NCBI RefSeq assembly: GCF_009674805.1
Contig: NZ_WKKI01000001.1
Span: 1-64,000, forward strand
Direction: 5' to 3'
Source: Metabacillus lacus
GTDB taxonomy: Bacteria > Bacillota > Bacilli > Bacillales > Bacillaceae
DNA: 64,000 nucleotides
Both the position numbers and the translations under genes were made by a program. Below the pieces are notes generated by a model that saw nothing but the letters and a program-made list of their open reading frames with translations, ran no database searches and was not told the DNA's origin. Below are positions 16,575 to 26,671 of the stretch, one piece after another; position 1 is the stretch's first letter; every line of letters starts with the position of its first letter.

Positions 16575-16590
16575 CTGAAAGGAGAAAGAA

Positions 16591-17592
16591 ATGAGTTTCT
16601 TTAAAAAATTAAAAGAATCCATTACAAAACAAACTGAAACTGTATCAGAAAGATTCAAGGAAGGATTAACAAAAACCCGCACATCTTTTTCTGATCGTGT
16701 AAATGACCTCGTTTTCCGCTACCGAAAAGTAGATGAAGATTTTTTTGAGGAGCTGGAAGAAATTCTGATTAGCGCCGATGTGGGCGTTAACACTGTAATG
16801 GAACTTATTGATGAACTAAAAGATGAGGTCAGGCGCAGAAATATTCAGGACACGAGAGAAGTCAGATCTGTTATTTCGGAAAAACTGGTTGAAATTTATC
16901 AAGGTGAAGATGAAGCTTCCCCACAGCTGAATGTAGAAGACGGAAGACTAAATGTAATTTTGTTTGTAGGTGTCAATGGAGTCGGTAAGACAACAACCAT
17001 CGGCAAGCTTGCACATAAATTTAAAAACGAAGGAAAATCCGTGATGCTCGCTGCCGGGGATACCTTCCGGGCAGGAGCTATTGAGCAGCTTGAAGTGTGG
17101 GGAAATCGAGTGGGTGCCGACGTTATTAAACAGTCCGCTGGTTCTGATCCTGCTGCAGTGATGTTTGATGCTATTCAGGCTGCTAAAGCACGCAAAGCGG
17201 ATGTTCTCCTGTGTGATACAGCCGGCCGCCTTCAGAATAAAGTGAATTTGATGAAAGAGCTTGAAAAGGTGAAAAAAGTGATTGAAAGGGAATTGCCCGG
17301 CGCCCCTCACGAAGTGCTTCTCGTTCTCGATGCCACAACAGGGCAGAATGCAATGAGCCAGGCCAAGCAGTTTTCCTCTGCTACAGAGGTGAGCGGAATT
17401 GTTTTAACAAAATTAGATGGTACAGCCAAGGGTGGAATCGTCCTTGCTATCCGCAACGAACTGGAAATACCCGTCAAGCTCGTCGGACTGGGTGAAAAAA
17501 TGGATGATCTGCAGGAATTCATTGCTGAGCAATATGTTTACGGGTTGTTTGCGGATCTTGTGGAAGAGGAAGCGGCGGAAGAAAATCTGTAA
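16591..17592 (+). CDS. ftsY: Signal recognition particle receptor FtsY
   Basis: FtsY is the SRP receptor GTPase that docks ribosome-nascent chain-Ffh complexes at the membrane. The 333-residue protein has a short amphipathic N-terminal part, an NG domain with GVNGVGKTT (127-135), DTAGRLQNK and TKLDGTAKGG motifs. The short acidic A region is typical of Bacillus, unlike that of E. coli. SD AAAGGAG precedes it. Its partner ffh lies 0.5 kb downstream behind a separate promoter. Confidence 0.96.
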   Translation: MSFFKKLKESITKQTETVSERFKEGLTKTRTSFSDRVNDLVFRYRKVDEDFFEELEEILISADVGVNTVMELIDELKDEVRRRNIQDTREVRSVISEKLVEIYQGEDEASPQLNVEDGRLNVILFVGVNGVGKTTTIGKLAHKFKNEGKSVMLAAGDTFRAGAIEQLEVWGNRVGADVIKQSAGSDPAAVMFDAIQAAKARKADVLLCDTAGRLQNKVNLMKELEKVKKVIERELPGAPHEVLLVLDATTGQNAMSQAKQFSSATEVSGIVLTKLDGTAKGGIVLAIRNELEIPVKLVGLGEKMDDLQEFIAEQYVYGLFADLVEEEAAEENL

Positions 17593-17602
17593 ACTATGTA
17601 CG

Positions 17603-17650
17603 AGGCTAAAATCAGCCTAAGGGAGGGGAAGGATATCCTTTCCCTTTCTG
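17603..17650 (+). terminator. Probable terminator region after ftsY
   Basis: Two hairpins lie in series. AGGCT/AGCCT is at 17603-17618, and a palindromic GGGAAGGATATCCTTTCCC-type stem is at about 17625-17644, followed by TTTC. The T run is short. Confidence 0.5.
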
Positions 17651-17707
17651 CGTCAGGGATGCATACAGTGTTATGCTAGGTGTCTCTGTGTCTGTTAAGG
17701 AAAAAAC

Positions 17708-17736
17708 TTGACAAACGCACCCCTGTTCAGTAGACT
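17708..17736 (+). promoter_or_regulatory. SigA promoter of ylxM-ffh
   Basis: A perfect TTGACA (17708-17713) is followed after 17 bp by TAGACT (17731-17736), a good -10. It lies about 45 bp before the ylxM start, which separates ylxM-ffh transcription from ftsY. Confidence 0.75.
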
Positions 17737-17781
17737 TTATAGATGTAAAGGTAATTCACTTAACAAAGGGGGGAGACGAAG

Positions 17782-18114
17782 GTGATACTCGAAAGAACAA
17801 ATAGAATGAATTATCTGTTTGATTTTTATGGAGGTCTTTTAACACCTAAGCAGAAAAGCTACATGTCTCTTTACTATTTGGATGATTACTCCCTTGGTGA
17901 AATTGCCGATGAGTATAATGTCAGCCGCCAGGCCGTTTACGATAATATCAAACGGACAGAGGCGATGTTAGAGCTATATGAAGAAAAGCTTCTTTTATTT
18001 CAAAAATTTCAAGAGCGGCAGCGCCTTGTCGAGCAATTGAAGCACATTGCGGCTGAAACAGAACTGGAAGGCAGAATGCTTGTTTTGCTTGAAGCTCTTG
18101 AGAAACTAGATTAG
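17782..18114 (+). CDS. ylxM: YlxM, putative SRP-associated DNA-binding-like protein
   Basis: YlxM is a 110-residue helix-turn-helix protein of the UPF0122 family that is always next to ffh. In streptococci the homologue binds and modulates the SRP. The sequence has the sigma70 region 4-like helix-turn-helix [23 protein letters not shown] (about 35-57), followed by a coiled C-terminal part. GTG 17782 is the start, with AAAGGGGGGAG just upstream. ffh follows after 12 bp with its own SD. Confidence 0.92.
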   Translation: MILERTNRMNYLFDFYGGLLTPKQKSYMSLYYLDDYSLGEIADEYNVSRQAVYDNIKRTEAMLELYEEKLLLFQKFQERQRLVEQLKHIAAETELEGRMLVLLEALEKLD

Positions 18115-18126
18115 GAGGCGGCAGCT

Positions 18127-19837
<1,711 letters not shown>

Positions 19838-19848
19838 TAGGGATTCCT

Positions 19849-20079
19849 ATGAAAGAATTAATTGAAACAATCGTTAAGCCTCTGGTTGATCATCCCGATG
19901 CCGTTTCCATCATCTGTGAAGAAAATGACAGGCAGCAGATTTATAAGCTTTCTGTACATGAAGATGATATCGGCAAGGTGATAGGAAAAGGAGGCCGGAT
20001 AGCAAAAGCGATCCGCACAGTTGTATATGCCGCTGGAACACAATCATCTAAGCGCGTGCATCTTGAGATTAACGATTAG
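19849..20079 (+). CDS. khpA: KH-domain RNA-binding protein KhpA (YlqC)
   Basis: KhpA is a 76-residue single KH-domain protein that binds RNA. In Gram-positives it pairs with KhpB (Jag/EloR) and affects cell elongation and sRNA-mRNA contacts. The GxxG loop is visible in GKGGRIAKAIR. It is 11 bp after rpsP with a weak SD (GGGATTCCT), so it may be coupled to rpsP. A terminator follows. Confidence 0.93.
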   Translation: MKELIETIVKPLVDHPDAVSIICEENDRQQIYKLSVHEDDIGKVIGKGGRIAKAIRTVVYAAGTQSSKRVHLEIND

Positions 20080-20151
20080 CAAAGAAAACGGGGAATTGCA
20101 TAAACAGCAGCTTCTATGAATTCTTTGCCTGAAAGCTCGAGAAGCTTCAGT

Positions 20152-20183
20152 AAAAGGTGGGGGATTTAACCCCGCCTTTTTTT
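20152..20183 (+). terminator. Terminator after khpA
   Basis: AAAAGGTGGGG pairs with CCCCGCCTTTT (with one G-T pair) around a short loop, followed by T-rich sequence. A good intrinsic terminator separating rpsP-khpA from ylqD. Confidence 0.8.
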
Positions 20184-20290
20184 AATAGGCTGTTTTCAGA
20201 AGATTCCGCTGCTGTTAATTTGCCATGATGGGTTCCAGAATCCTGTGGAAGTGTTTGTCCATTGTAAAATCGTAAACAAGGAGATTGCAA

Positions 20291-20668
20291 ATGAACATAC
20301 TTCAAAAGGTCACAATCAAGCAAATTTTAACTGAAAACTCAAAAGAAAAGCTGCTGCATTCATTTATACATAAAAAGGAACAGCTTCAAAAAGAATATGA
20401 ACAGCTTCATTTTCAGCTTAAGAAGGCGGAAGGCAGGCAGTCTCCTTCTTTGAAGCGGCAGTTTGAATTAGAACGTGAAAGAAAAAAAGAAAAGATTGAA
20501 ATTATTGACTTTCAAATACAGCAGCTCTCCATCCTCCCTATTGGAAGCGAATTAATTGAGCAGGAAAAACAGGCGATTATAGAAGTAAATGTAGGGGACA
20601 ATTGGAATGAAATGAACAGTGAGAAAACAGTGGTTATAAAAGACGGCATTGTAATAGAGATTCGCTGA
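20291..20668 (+). CDS. ylqD: YlqD family protein
   Basis: This is a 125-residue protein conserved in Bacillaceae at this locus; its function is unknown. The N-terminal half (about 12-75) is a charged coiled coil rich in Lys, Glu and Gln (EYEQLHFQLKKAE). The C-terminal half is a small beta-rich domain with a strand ending VVIKDGIVIEIR, as in B. subtilis YlqD. SD AAGGAG precedes ATG 20291; an in-frame TTG at 20285 is too close to the SD. It lies nine bases before rimM and is probably cotranscribed with it. Confidence 0.88.
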   Translation: MNILQKVTIKQILTENSKEKLLHSFIHKKEQLQKEYEQLHFQLKKAEGRQSPSLKRQFELERERKKEKIEIIDFQIQQLSILPIGSELIEQEKQAIIEVNVGDNWNEMNSEKTVVIKDGIVIEIR

Positions 20669-20677
20669 GGTGAGAAT

Positions 20678-21199
20678 ATGACAGAAAAATGGTTTAATGT
20701 AGGCAAAATTGTTAACACTCATGGTGTCAGGGGTGAAATCAGGGTAATTTCAAGAACGGATTTTCCTGAAGAGCGTTATGCAATTGGAAATAAGCTGTAT
20801 ATCTTTACAGAAAGCAAGAAAGATCCTGAGGAAGTAACCGTTGCAGCTCACAGGCTGCATAAAAACTTTCACCTGCTTACCTTTGAGGGCTACACTTCAA
20901 TTGGACAAGTTGAGCAGTTCAAAGGTGCAATTTTAAAGGTTCCTGAGGACCAGCAAGGAGAGCTGGATGAGGGAGAATTTTATTTTCATGAAATTATCGC
21001 TTGTACTGTGTACACTGCAGAAGGCGAAGAAATTGGTAAAATTCGCGAAATTCTTACACCGGGTGCCAATGATGTATGGGTCATTCAGCGGACAGGGAAA
21101 AAAGATGCCCTTATCCCTTATATAGACGACATTGTTGAAGAAATTGATATTGCCAATAAACGCATTTCCATTAGGAATATGGAAGGACTGCTGGATTAA
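20678..21199 (+). CDS. rimM: Ribosome maturation factor RimM
   Basis: RimM binds the 30S head near S19 and helps its late assembly. The 173-residue protein has the N-terminal RimM barrel ([16 protein letters not shown], about 8-23) and a C-terminal PRC-barrel domain ([12 protein letters not shown] through [10 protein letters not shown], and [14 protein letters not shown]). The SD GAGGTGAGAA precedes it. The stop is one base before the trmD ATG, so the two genes are translationally coupled. Confidence 0.96.
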   Translation: MTEKWFNVGKIVNTHGVRGEIRVISRTDFPEERYAIGNKLYIFTESKKDPEEVTVAAHRLHKNFHLLTFEGYTSIGQVEQFKGAILKVPEDQQGELDEGEFYFHEIIACTVYTAEGEEIGKIREILTPGANDVWVIQRTGKKDALIPYIDDIVEEIDIANKRISIRNMEGLLD

Positions 21200-21200
21200 C

Positions 21201-21935
21201 ATGCGAATAGACTTTTTAACACTCTTTCCTGAGATGTTTCACGGGGTGCTGAATTCCTCCATCATGAAAAAAGCACAGGAAAAAGAGGCGGCAGAGTTTC
21301 GTGTTATTAACTTCAGAGAGTATTCGGATAATAAGCATCAAACAGTAGATGATTATCCATATGGCGGGGGAGCCGGAATGGTTCTCAAGCCACAGCCGGT
21401 GTTTGATGCAGTAAATGCAATCAAAAAGGAATCAGACTCGGAACCTAAAATCATTCTCGTTTGTCCACAGGGGAAAACCTTTGATCAAAAAAAAGCAGAA
21501 GAGCTGGCAGACACCCGGCATCTTGTTTTTATCTGCGGCCATTATGAAGGATATGATGAAAGAATCCGGCAGCATCTTGTTACAGATGAAATATCAATAG
21601 GTGACTTTGTTTTAACAGGCGGAGAACTGCCATCCATGGTCATTGCTGACAGCGTAGTCCGGCTTCTGCCGGGGGTATTGGGAAATGAGCAATCACCTAT
21701 TCTCGATTCATTTAGTTCAGGTATGCTTGAGCACCCGCAGTATACCAGGCCTGCGGACTACAACGGCTTAAAAGTGCCAGACATCCTTCTTTCCGGAAAT
21801 CACCGGAAAATAGATGATTGGCGGGCCAGAGAGTCACTGAAAAGAACGTGGGAGAGGCGCCCGGATTTGATTGAGAAAACAGCATTGACTGATCAGCAAA
21901 AAATGTGGCTGAAAGAGTTTGAAAGTACAACTTAG
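21201..21935 (+). CDS. trmD: tRNA (guanine37-N1)-methyltransferase TrmD
   Basis: TrmD methylates G37 next to the anticodon, preventing +1 frameshifting. It is an essential SPOUT-fold enzyme that works as a dimer. The 244 residues start [13 protein letters not shown] and contain [12 protein letters not shown], the SAM-binding knot [11 protein letters not shown] and [11 protein letters not shown], and the C-terminal HYTRP-like motif ([12 protein letters not shown]). The start at 21201 is chosen over the longer frame from 21132 that overlaps rimM. Confidence 0.97.
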   Translation: MRIDFLTLFPEMFHGVLNSSIMKKAQEKEAAEFRVINFREYSDNKHQTVDDYPYGGGAGMVLKPQPVFDAVNAIKKESDSEPKIILVCPQGKTFDQKKAEELADTRHLVFICGHYEGYDERIRQHLVTDEISIGDFVLTGGELPSMVIADSVVRLLPGVLGNEQSPILDSFSSGMLEHPQYTRPADYNGLKVPDILLSGNHRKIDDWRARESLKRTWERRPDLIEKTALTDQQKMWLKEFESTT

Positions 21936-21938
21936 CTA

Positions 21939-21967
21939 TTGTTTTCAACTGATCCTTATGATATGAT
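21939..21967 (+). promoter_or_regulatory. Candidate promoter of rplS
   Basis: TTGTTT (21939-21944) and TATGAT (21962-21967) have 17-bp spacing, right after trmD. The resulting 5' leader of about 95 bp precedes rplS. A regulatory leader is known for rplS in Firmicutes, but I could not fold it with confidence here. Confidence 0.5.
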
Positions 21968-22032
21968 AAATCTTGTGACTTAGGCAGATTGTCTTTGTTT
22001 TAAAACGATGTTCCGCTGCATGGATTGTATGA

Positions 22033-22413
<381 letters not shown>

Positions 22414-22424
22414 GATAGAACAGG

Positions 22425-22456
22425 AAGAGCTTGTTTACAAAAACAGGCTCTTTTTT
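22425..22456 (+). terminator. Terminator after rplS
   Basis: A 12-bp stem, AAGAGCTTGTTT with AAACAGGCTCTT (one G-U pair), has a four-base loop and is followed by T6 counting the stem end. It is a strong intrinsic terminator. Confidence 0.85.
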
Positions 22457-22567
22457 CATAGCTTCTCTACTATCCGCAAAAGGGCCGCAAAGCACTCTCT
22501 GCCTCGTGCTCCAGCCTGCGGTATCCTTAAATACATGATGGCCTGACAGGTGTACAGAGCAAAAACT

Positions 22568-22595
22568 TTGAACACGTCATGTTATCGTATAAAAT
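22568..22595 (+). promoter_or_regulatory. Candidate promoter of lepB
   Basis: TTGAAC (22568-22573) and TAAAAT (22590-22595) have 16-bp spacing, about 50 bp before the lepB start and after the rplS terminator. Confidence 0.5.
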
Positions 22596-22646
22596 AGAAT
22601 TGAAAGTCTTTAGAACAGACATGTATGCGGAGAAGGTGATTCTGAT

Positions 22647-23207
22647 TTGAGGAGAGAAAAAAAGAATAAAAGTGAATTTCTTGAATGGGTAAAAGCGCTA
22701 GCTGTTGCATTCTTAATCGCGGTGCTTGTAAGAACGTTTCTCTTTACGCCTATTATCGTAGACGGTGAATCAATGATGCCGACTCTCGAAGATCAGGACA
22801 GAATGATTGTGAATAAAATAGGCTATAAAGTAGACAGTCCTGAACGGTTTGATATTGTTGTTTTTCACGCAACAGAAGAGAAAGATTATATTAAGCGAAT
22901 AATAGGGCTTCCGGGAGATCATATTGAATATAAGAACGACGTGCTTTATATTAATGGCATGGAATATGATGAGCCTTATCTGGATCAATTTAAACGCCAG
23001 CTGATTGACCCTCCTCTCACAGAACCCTTTACTCTCGAAGATATTATCGGGCAGAGTACAATTCCAGAAGGCCATGTGTTTGTCATGGGCGACAATCGCA
23101 GATACAGCAAAGACAGCCGGCATATCGGAACAGTCCCTATTGGGGATGTAATGGGAAAGACCAATTTGGTTTACTGGCCTTTTGAGGTAATGAGGGTCGT
23201 TGACTGA
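22647..23207 (+). CDS. lepB: Type I signal peptidase
   Basis: Removes signal peptides from exported proteins at the outer face of the membrane. The 186-residue protein has one N-terminal membrane segment (about 14-35), the catalytic Ser42 in GESMMPTL and the general-base Lys83 in YIKRIIGLPGD, plus the late GDNRRYSKDSRHIG box. This is the usual Sip layout with Ser-Lys dyad. TTG at 22647 follows GGAGAAGGTG. B. subtilis lacks a signal peptidase gene between rplS and rbgA, but several other Bacillaceae have one here. Confidence 0.93.
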   Translation: MRREKKNKSEFLEWVKALAVAFLIAVLVRTFLFTPIIVDGESMMPTLEDQDRMIVNKIGYKVDSPERFDIVVFHATEEKDYIKRIIGLPGDHIEYKNDVLYINGMEYDEPYLDQFKRQLIDPPLTEPFTLEDIIGQSTIPEGHVFVMGDNRRYSKDSRHIGTVPIGDVMGKTNLVYWPFEVMRVVD

Positions 23208-23229
23208 TTGAATGAAGTAGGTGAAGCAT

Positions 23230-24081
23230 TTGACGATTCAGTGGTTTCCGGGGCATATGGCAAAAGCCAGGCGCCAGGTAACGGAAAAGTTAAAATTAAT
23301 TGATATTGTATATGAGCTTGTGGATGCAAGACTTCCTTTATCATCGCGCAATCCAATGATCGATGAGATTGTTCAGAACAAGCCCAGACTTGTTTTGCTG
23401 AATAAGGCAGATTTGGCAGATAAAAAGCTCACAGAAGAATGGATGAAGCATTTCAAGGACAACGGAATTCCTTCAATTGCTGTTGATTCACAAACCGGAA
23501 CTGGAATGAAACAGATTGTCGCGGTTTCAAAAGAGATACTTAAAGAGAAGTTTGAACGGCTGGCAGCAAAGGGAGTTCGTCATAGGCCGATCAGAGCTTT
23601 AATTGTCGGCATCCCTAATGTCGGAAAATCCACTCTGATCAACAGGCTGGCTAAAAAGAATATAACAAAGACGGGTGACAGGCCGGGCGTAACGACTGCA
23701 CAGCAATGGGTGAAAGTCGGCAAGGAATTGGAACTGCTTGATACACCGGGAATTCTTTGGCCCAAGTTTGAAGATGAACTGGTAGGATATAAGCTGGCCG
23801 CAACGGGAGCAATTAAAGATGCCATATTGAATTTGCAGGAGATTGCTGTGTTTGCTCTTAAATTTTTGACAGAGTATTATCCCGGCCAGCTACAGGAACG
23901 GTACGGTCTTGAGGAGATTCCGGAAGAAATTGGAGATCTCTTTGACGAAATAGGCAAAAAAAGAGGCTGTATGATGGCGGGCGGCTATATTGATTATGAC
24001 AAAACGTCAGAGCTGGTTCTGCGGGAAATCCGGTCCGAAAAACTTGGAAAGCTTACATTTGACAGGCTGCATGAGATATAA
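23230..24081 (+). CDS. rbgA: Ribosome biogenesis GTPase RbgA (YlqF)
   Basis: RbgA is a circularly permuted GTPase needed for late 50S assembly. The motifs come in the permuted order G4 (LLNKADLAD), then G1 ([14 protein letters not shown]), then G3 (DTPG). The N-terminal [11 protein letters not shown] contains the histidine involved in GTP hydrolysis. The start is TTG 23230 (giving [10 protein letters not shown]), preceded by AGGTG. GTG at 23221 is in frame but has no separate SD. The protein is 283 residues, close to B. subtilis. Confidence 0.94.
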   Translation: MTIQWFPGHMAKARRQVTEKLKLIDIVYELVDARLPLSSRNPMIDEIVQNKPRLVLLNKADLADKKLTEEWMKHFKDNGIPSIAVDSQTGTGMKQIVAVSKEILKEKFERLAAKGVRHRPIRALIVGIPNVGKSTLINRLAKKNITKTGDRPGVTTAQQWVKVGKELELLDTPGILWPKFEDELVGYKLAATGAIKDAILNLQEIAVFALKFLTEYYPGQLQERYGLEEIPEEIGDLFDEIGKKRGCMMAGGYIDYDKTSELVLREIRSEKLGKLTFDRLHEI

Positions 24082-24090
24082 TGAAAAGAG

Positions 24091-24128
24091 TAAAGGCCCG
24101 CCGTATAGAGCGAGTCTTTATTTTTTTT
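24091..24128 (+). terminator. Terminator after rbgA
   Basis: TAAAGGCCCGC pairs imperfectly with GCGAGTCTTTA and is followed by a run of T8. It is a probable intrinsic terminator despite the mismatches. Confidence 0.65.
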
Positions 24129-24167
24129 GCGGCTTGCCGATAGTAGAGTAGAGGAGTAAATAGCGGA

Positions 24168-24938
24168 ATGAAATTAACAGTCAGTGATATTCAAAAAGAA
24201 ATAAAAACAATCCATCATATTCATGATCCCAGGCTGAAAGAGTGGCAGGAAGACAGCAGGAAAAGCGTTCAGCTGCTAGTGCAAAAGTGGCTGAGAAACT
24301 ATGAAGCAGAAAAAAAACGCGCTGCAGCTTTTCAAACTATGCAGGCAATGGAAAAAGAATGCAGAGCAAAAGGCTTCAAAAAAATTGCCGGGATAGATGA
24401 AGTTGGCAGAGGCCCGTTAGCCGGTCCTGTAGTGGCTGCAGCAGTCATTCTGCCGGAAGATTTTTGGCTGCCCGGAGTGAATGACAGCAAAAAGCTGACA
24501 AGCATCCAAAGGGAGACTTACTTTCAAGAAATATATGCAAAAGCCATCGATATACATATTACAATCGTTGAGGCTGATATAATCGATAAGGTCAATATTT
24601 ATCAGGCTTCCAAGCTCGCGATGGAGTCAGCTGTCAGCGGTTTGAAGGTTGAGCCTGATTATCTCCTAGTTGATGCCATGTCGCTGGACCTCCCTATTGA
24701 ACAAAGGAGTATGATAAAAGGAGATTCACTAAGCATTTCTATTGCAGCAAGTTCCATTGTCGCAAAAGTTGTGCGGGACAGGCTGATGAAGGAACTTTCA
24801 GAGCAGTATCCTCATTACGGTTTTCACCAAAACATGGGTTATGGGACAAAAGAACATCTAAAAGCACTGGATATGCACGGTCCGTCTCCCTGCCACAGAA
24901 AAAGTTTTTCTCCTGTTAAGGAAGCATGCATGAAATAA
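24168..24938 (+). CDS. rnhB: Ribonuclease HII
   Basis: RNase HII removes RNA from RNA-DNA hybrids and single ribonucleotides from DNA. The 256-residue protein has an N-terminal substrate-binding extension (about 1-70) typical of Bacillus RnhB and then the catalytic domain. The acidic site is seen in IAGIDEVGRGPLAG (Asp77, Glu78), with NDSKKL and a later VDAM aspartate. The end MHGPSPCHRKSFSPV is conserved. ylqG follows 12 bases after. Confidence 0.95.
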   Translation: MKLTVSDIQKEIKTIHHIHDPRLKEWQEDSRKSVQLLVQKWLRNYEAEKKRAAAFQTMQAMEKECRAKGFKKIAGIDEVGRGPLAGPVVAAAVILPEDFWLPGVNDSKKLTSIQRETYFQEIYAKAIDIHITIVEADIIDKVNIYQASKLAMESAVSGLKVEPDYLLVDAMSLDLPIEQRSMIKGDSLSISIAASSIVAKVVRDRLMKELSEQYPHYGFHQNMGYGTKEHLKALDMHGPSPCHRKSFSPVKEACMK

Positions 24939-24950
24939 AGGAGTATAATC

Positions 24951-26228
24951 ATGAACGGTATTTCACTGCTTCACAAGCTCGCTGCTCAGCCTAGCGCAGC
25001 TGTATTGAGAAACAACTCAATTCAATTAAAGGAAGGGCAGCTCATCAGAGCAAAGGTTTTGGAGCTGTTTCCCGGCCGGCAGGCTCTTTTAGGGATAGCT
25101 GACAAGCGCCTCCTGGCTGCTCTCGATATTTCATTGGAAAAGGGGAGTTTCTACTGGTTCACTGTTAAAGAAGGCAGACGCACAGGAGTGCCAGTCCTCT
25201 CAGCTTTAAAGACAGAGGGTGCTGGAGCTCTTTTACCTGATATACTGAAGAATATCCCTCAGGAGCTGCTGAAAGCCCACAGGAGCTTTGTAGATGGTGT
25301 AGTTAATAGAGGTCTGCCGGCTACAGCAGACGAACTGAAAGCAATTTTGAACTGGCTGAATGAAATGCCAAAAGCAGACAGGCCCAAAGCGGAAGAAGCA
25401 GCACTTACAGTTTTGAACAGAAGTCTGCCTGTTTCTGCAGGAACGCTAAGTTCGCTTTATCATGCAGCAAACGAACAGTCCCTGTTTTCATCGCTGAAAA
25501 TGTTAAGGGAAGAGCTCTTAGAGATGCCACTCCGTTCAAATAATGCAAATAAACTGCTGGAGCTTACTGACAGGTTGCTATCAGAGGATGGTTATGGAGA
25601 TCTGTCTCTTGGAAAAAGAATAAAAGCAGCCGGATATCATCTGGGCATGCATGAAGAAGCGCAGTGGCTGAAAATGCTTGGAAAGCAGGAGTATGTGCAA
25701 AGAGATGCAGAGCATGTAAAGATGCTGCTGCATGCATTCGCAAAAGAGCAGCTGGGCACAGGAGCAGGAAATCTGGCAGATCATCTGTTATTTAAGCTGG
25801 CAGGTCAGGCCCTTCTTTCTCAGGAAAATGGTCATCTGCAATACAGTCTTTTGCAGATACCCCTTTCTTATCAGGGCTTTCAAGGAGATGCAACCATTCA
25901 ATGGACAGGAAGCAGGAAGGACAACAAACAGATAGATCCTTCCTACTGCAGAATTCTTTTTCTGGTGAATCTGCCTTCGCTGAAAGAAACCATGATAGAT
26001 GTTCAAATTCAAAACAAAGCAGTCTCTATTTTTATACATCATGGAGCATCTGCCGAGCCTGATTACAGCAATTATAAAGAAGAACTGAAGCAGGGTCTGC
26101 AGGAGCTTGGCTATGTGCTGACTTCGGTAAAAACTTCTGGCAGAGGAAAAGAATTGGAAGCAGGACTCTTACATAGCTTAACTAAGGTATCACGCCCTTT
26201 TTATAGAGGAGTTGATTTGAAAATATGA
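24951..26228 (+). CDS. ylqG: YlqG, FliK C-terminal domain-like protein
   Basis: A 425-residue protein conserved at this locus in Bacillus; function unknown. No signal peptide or membrane helix is seen. The C-terminal part (about 335-410) reads like the FliK hook-length-control C domain: hydrophobic strands around FLVNLPSLKETMIDVQIQ, then AVSIFIHH, then a helix KEELKQGLQELGY. The N-terminal 300 residues are helical and unrecognised. The stop overlaps the start of ylqH (ATGA), and YlqH resembles the FlhB domain that FliK contacts. Together they look like a small FliK/FlhB-like pair outside the flagellar operon. The FliK link is my inference from pattern, not from an alignment. Confidence 0.8.
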   Translation: MNGISLLHKLAAQPSAAVLRNNSIQLKEGQLIRAKVLELFPGRQALLGIADKRLLAALDISLEKGSFYWFTVKEGRRTGVPVLSALKTEGAGALLPDILKNIPQELLKAHRSFVDGVVNRGLPATADELKAILNWLNEMPKADRPKAEEAALTVLNRSLPVSAGTLSSLYHAANEQSLFSSLKMLREELLEMPLRSNNANKLLELTDRLLSEDGYGDLSLGKRIKAAGYHLGMHEEAQWLKMLGKQEYVQRDAEHVKMLLHAFAKEQLGTGAGNLADHLLFKLAGQALLSQENGHLQYSLLQIPLSYQGFQGDATIQWTGSRKDNKQIDPSYCRILFLVNLPSLKETMIDVQIQNKAVSIFIHHGASAEPDYSNYKEELKQGLQELGYVLTSVKTSGRGKELEAGLLHSLTKVSRPFYRGVDLKI

Positions 26229-26503
26229 ACCAAGTTGAAAAACGTCATAAAGCGGTAGCTTTGTCCTATGACGAATCAGTGAACTCTGCTCCAAGGATAA
26301 CTGCAAAGGGGAACGGCCTGATTGCAGATAACATATTGTCGGAAGCAAATAAACACGGAGTAGCAGTGCATGAAGATCCTGCGCTTGTTTCCCTGCTGAG
26401 CACCCTGGAAATTCATCAGCAAATACCAGAAGAACTGTATGAAGCCGTTGCGGAAATTTTTGCATTTGTCCACCGAGTAGACAGCAATATAAAAGAAAAA
26501 TAG
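26225..26503 (+). CDS. ylqH: YlqH, FlhB cytoplasmic-domain homologue (FlhX/FhlB type)
   Basis: The 92-residue protein matches the C-terminal part of FlhB (FlhB-CC), the export-gate switch of the flagellar type III system. KAVALSYDE aligns with FAIALKYDD of the FlhB encoded at 52713, PRITAKGNG with YVVAKGVDF, and IPEELYEAVAEIFAFV with the FlhB end IPEEYFKAVAEILAYV. It begins where FlhB is cut at its NPTH site and has no membrane domain. Such stand-alone proteins can substitute for the FlhB cleaved fragment in other bacteria. ATG 26225 overlaps the ylqG stop by four bases. Confidence 0.88.
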   Translation: MNQVEKRHKAVALSYDESVNSAPRITAKGNGLIADNILSEANKHGVAVHEDPALVSLLSTLEIHQQIPEELYEAVAEIFAFVHRVDSNIKEK

Positions 26504-26596
26504 CAATAGAAAGTAATATTTTTATATTATTAAAAAAATATATTGCTATAAAAATTTAGAATTTTATGAAGGATTCTACTATTTTGTGTGGAATGC

Positions 26597-26625
26597 TAGA
26601 CAATGAAACAACTATTATATAAAAT
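26597..26625 (+). promoter_or_regulatory. Candidate SigA promoter of sucCD
   Basis: TAGACA (26597-26602) and TAAAAT (26620-26625) have 17-bp spacing, about 45 bp before the sucC start. The cre-like site at 26625-26638 overlaps the expected start point. Confidence 0.55.
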
Positions 26626-26638
26626 GAAAGCGCAGTCT
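26625..26638. promoter_or_regulatory. Candidate cre site (CcpA)
   Basis: TGAAAGCGCAGTCT matches the consensus TGWAANCGNTNWCA at all but two fixed positions. The central CG and the left arm are intact. Placed just after the -10 it would allow carbon catabolite repression of the TCA-cycle genes. Confidence 0.45.
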
Positions 26639-26671
26639 ATTTTAGTTGTACATATGTTAGGAGGATGGGAA

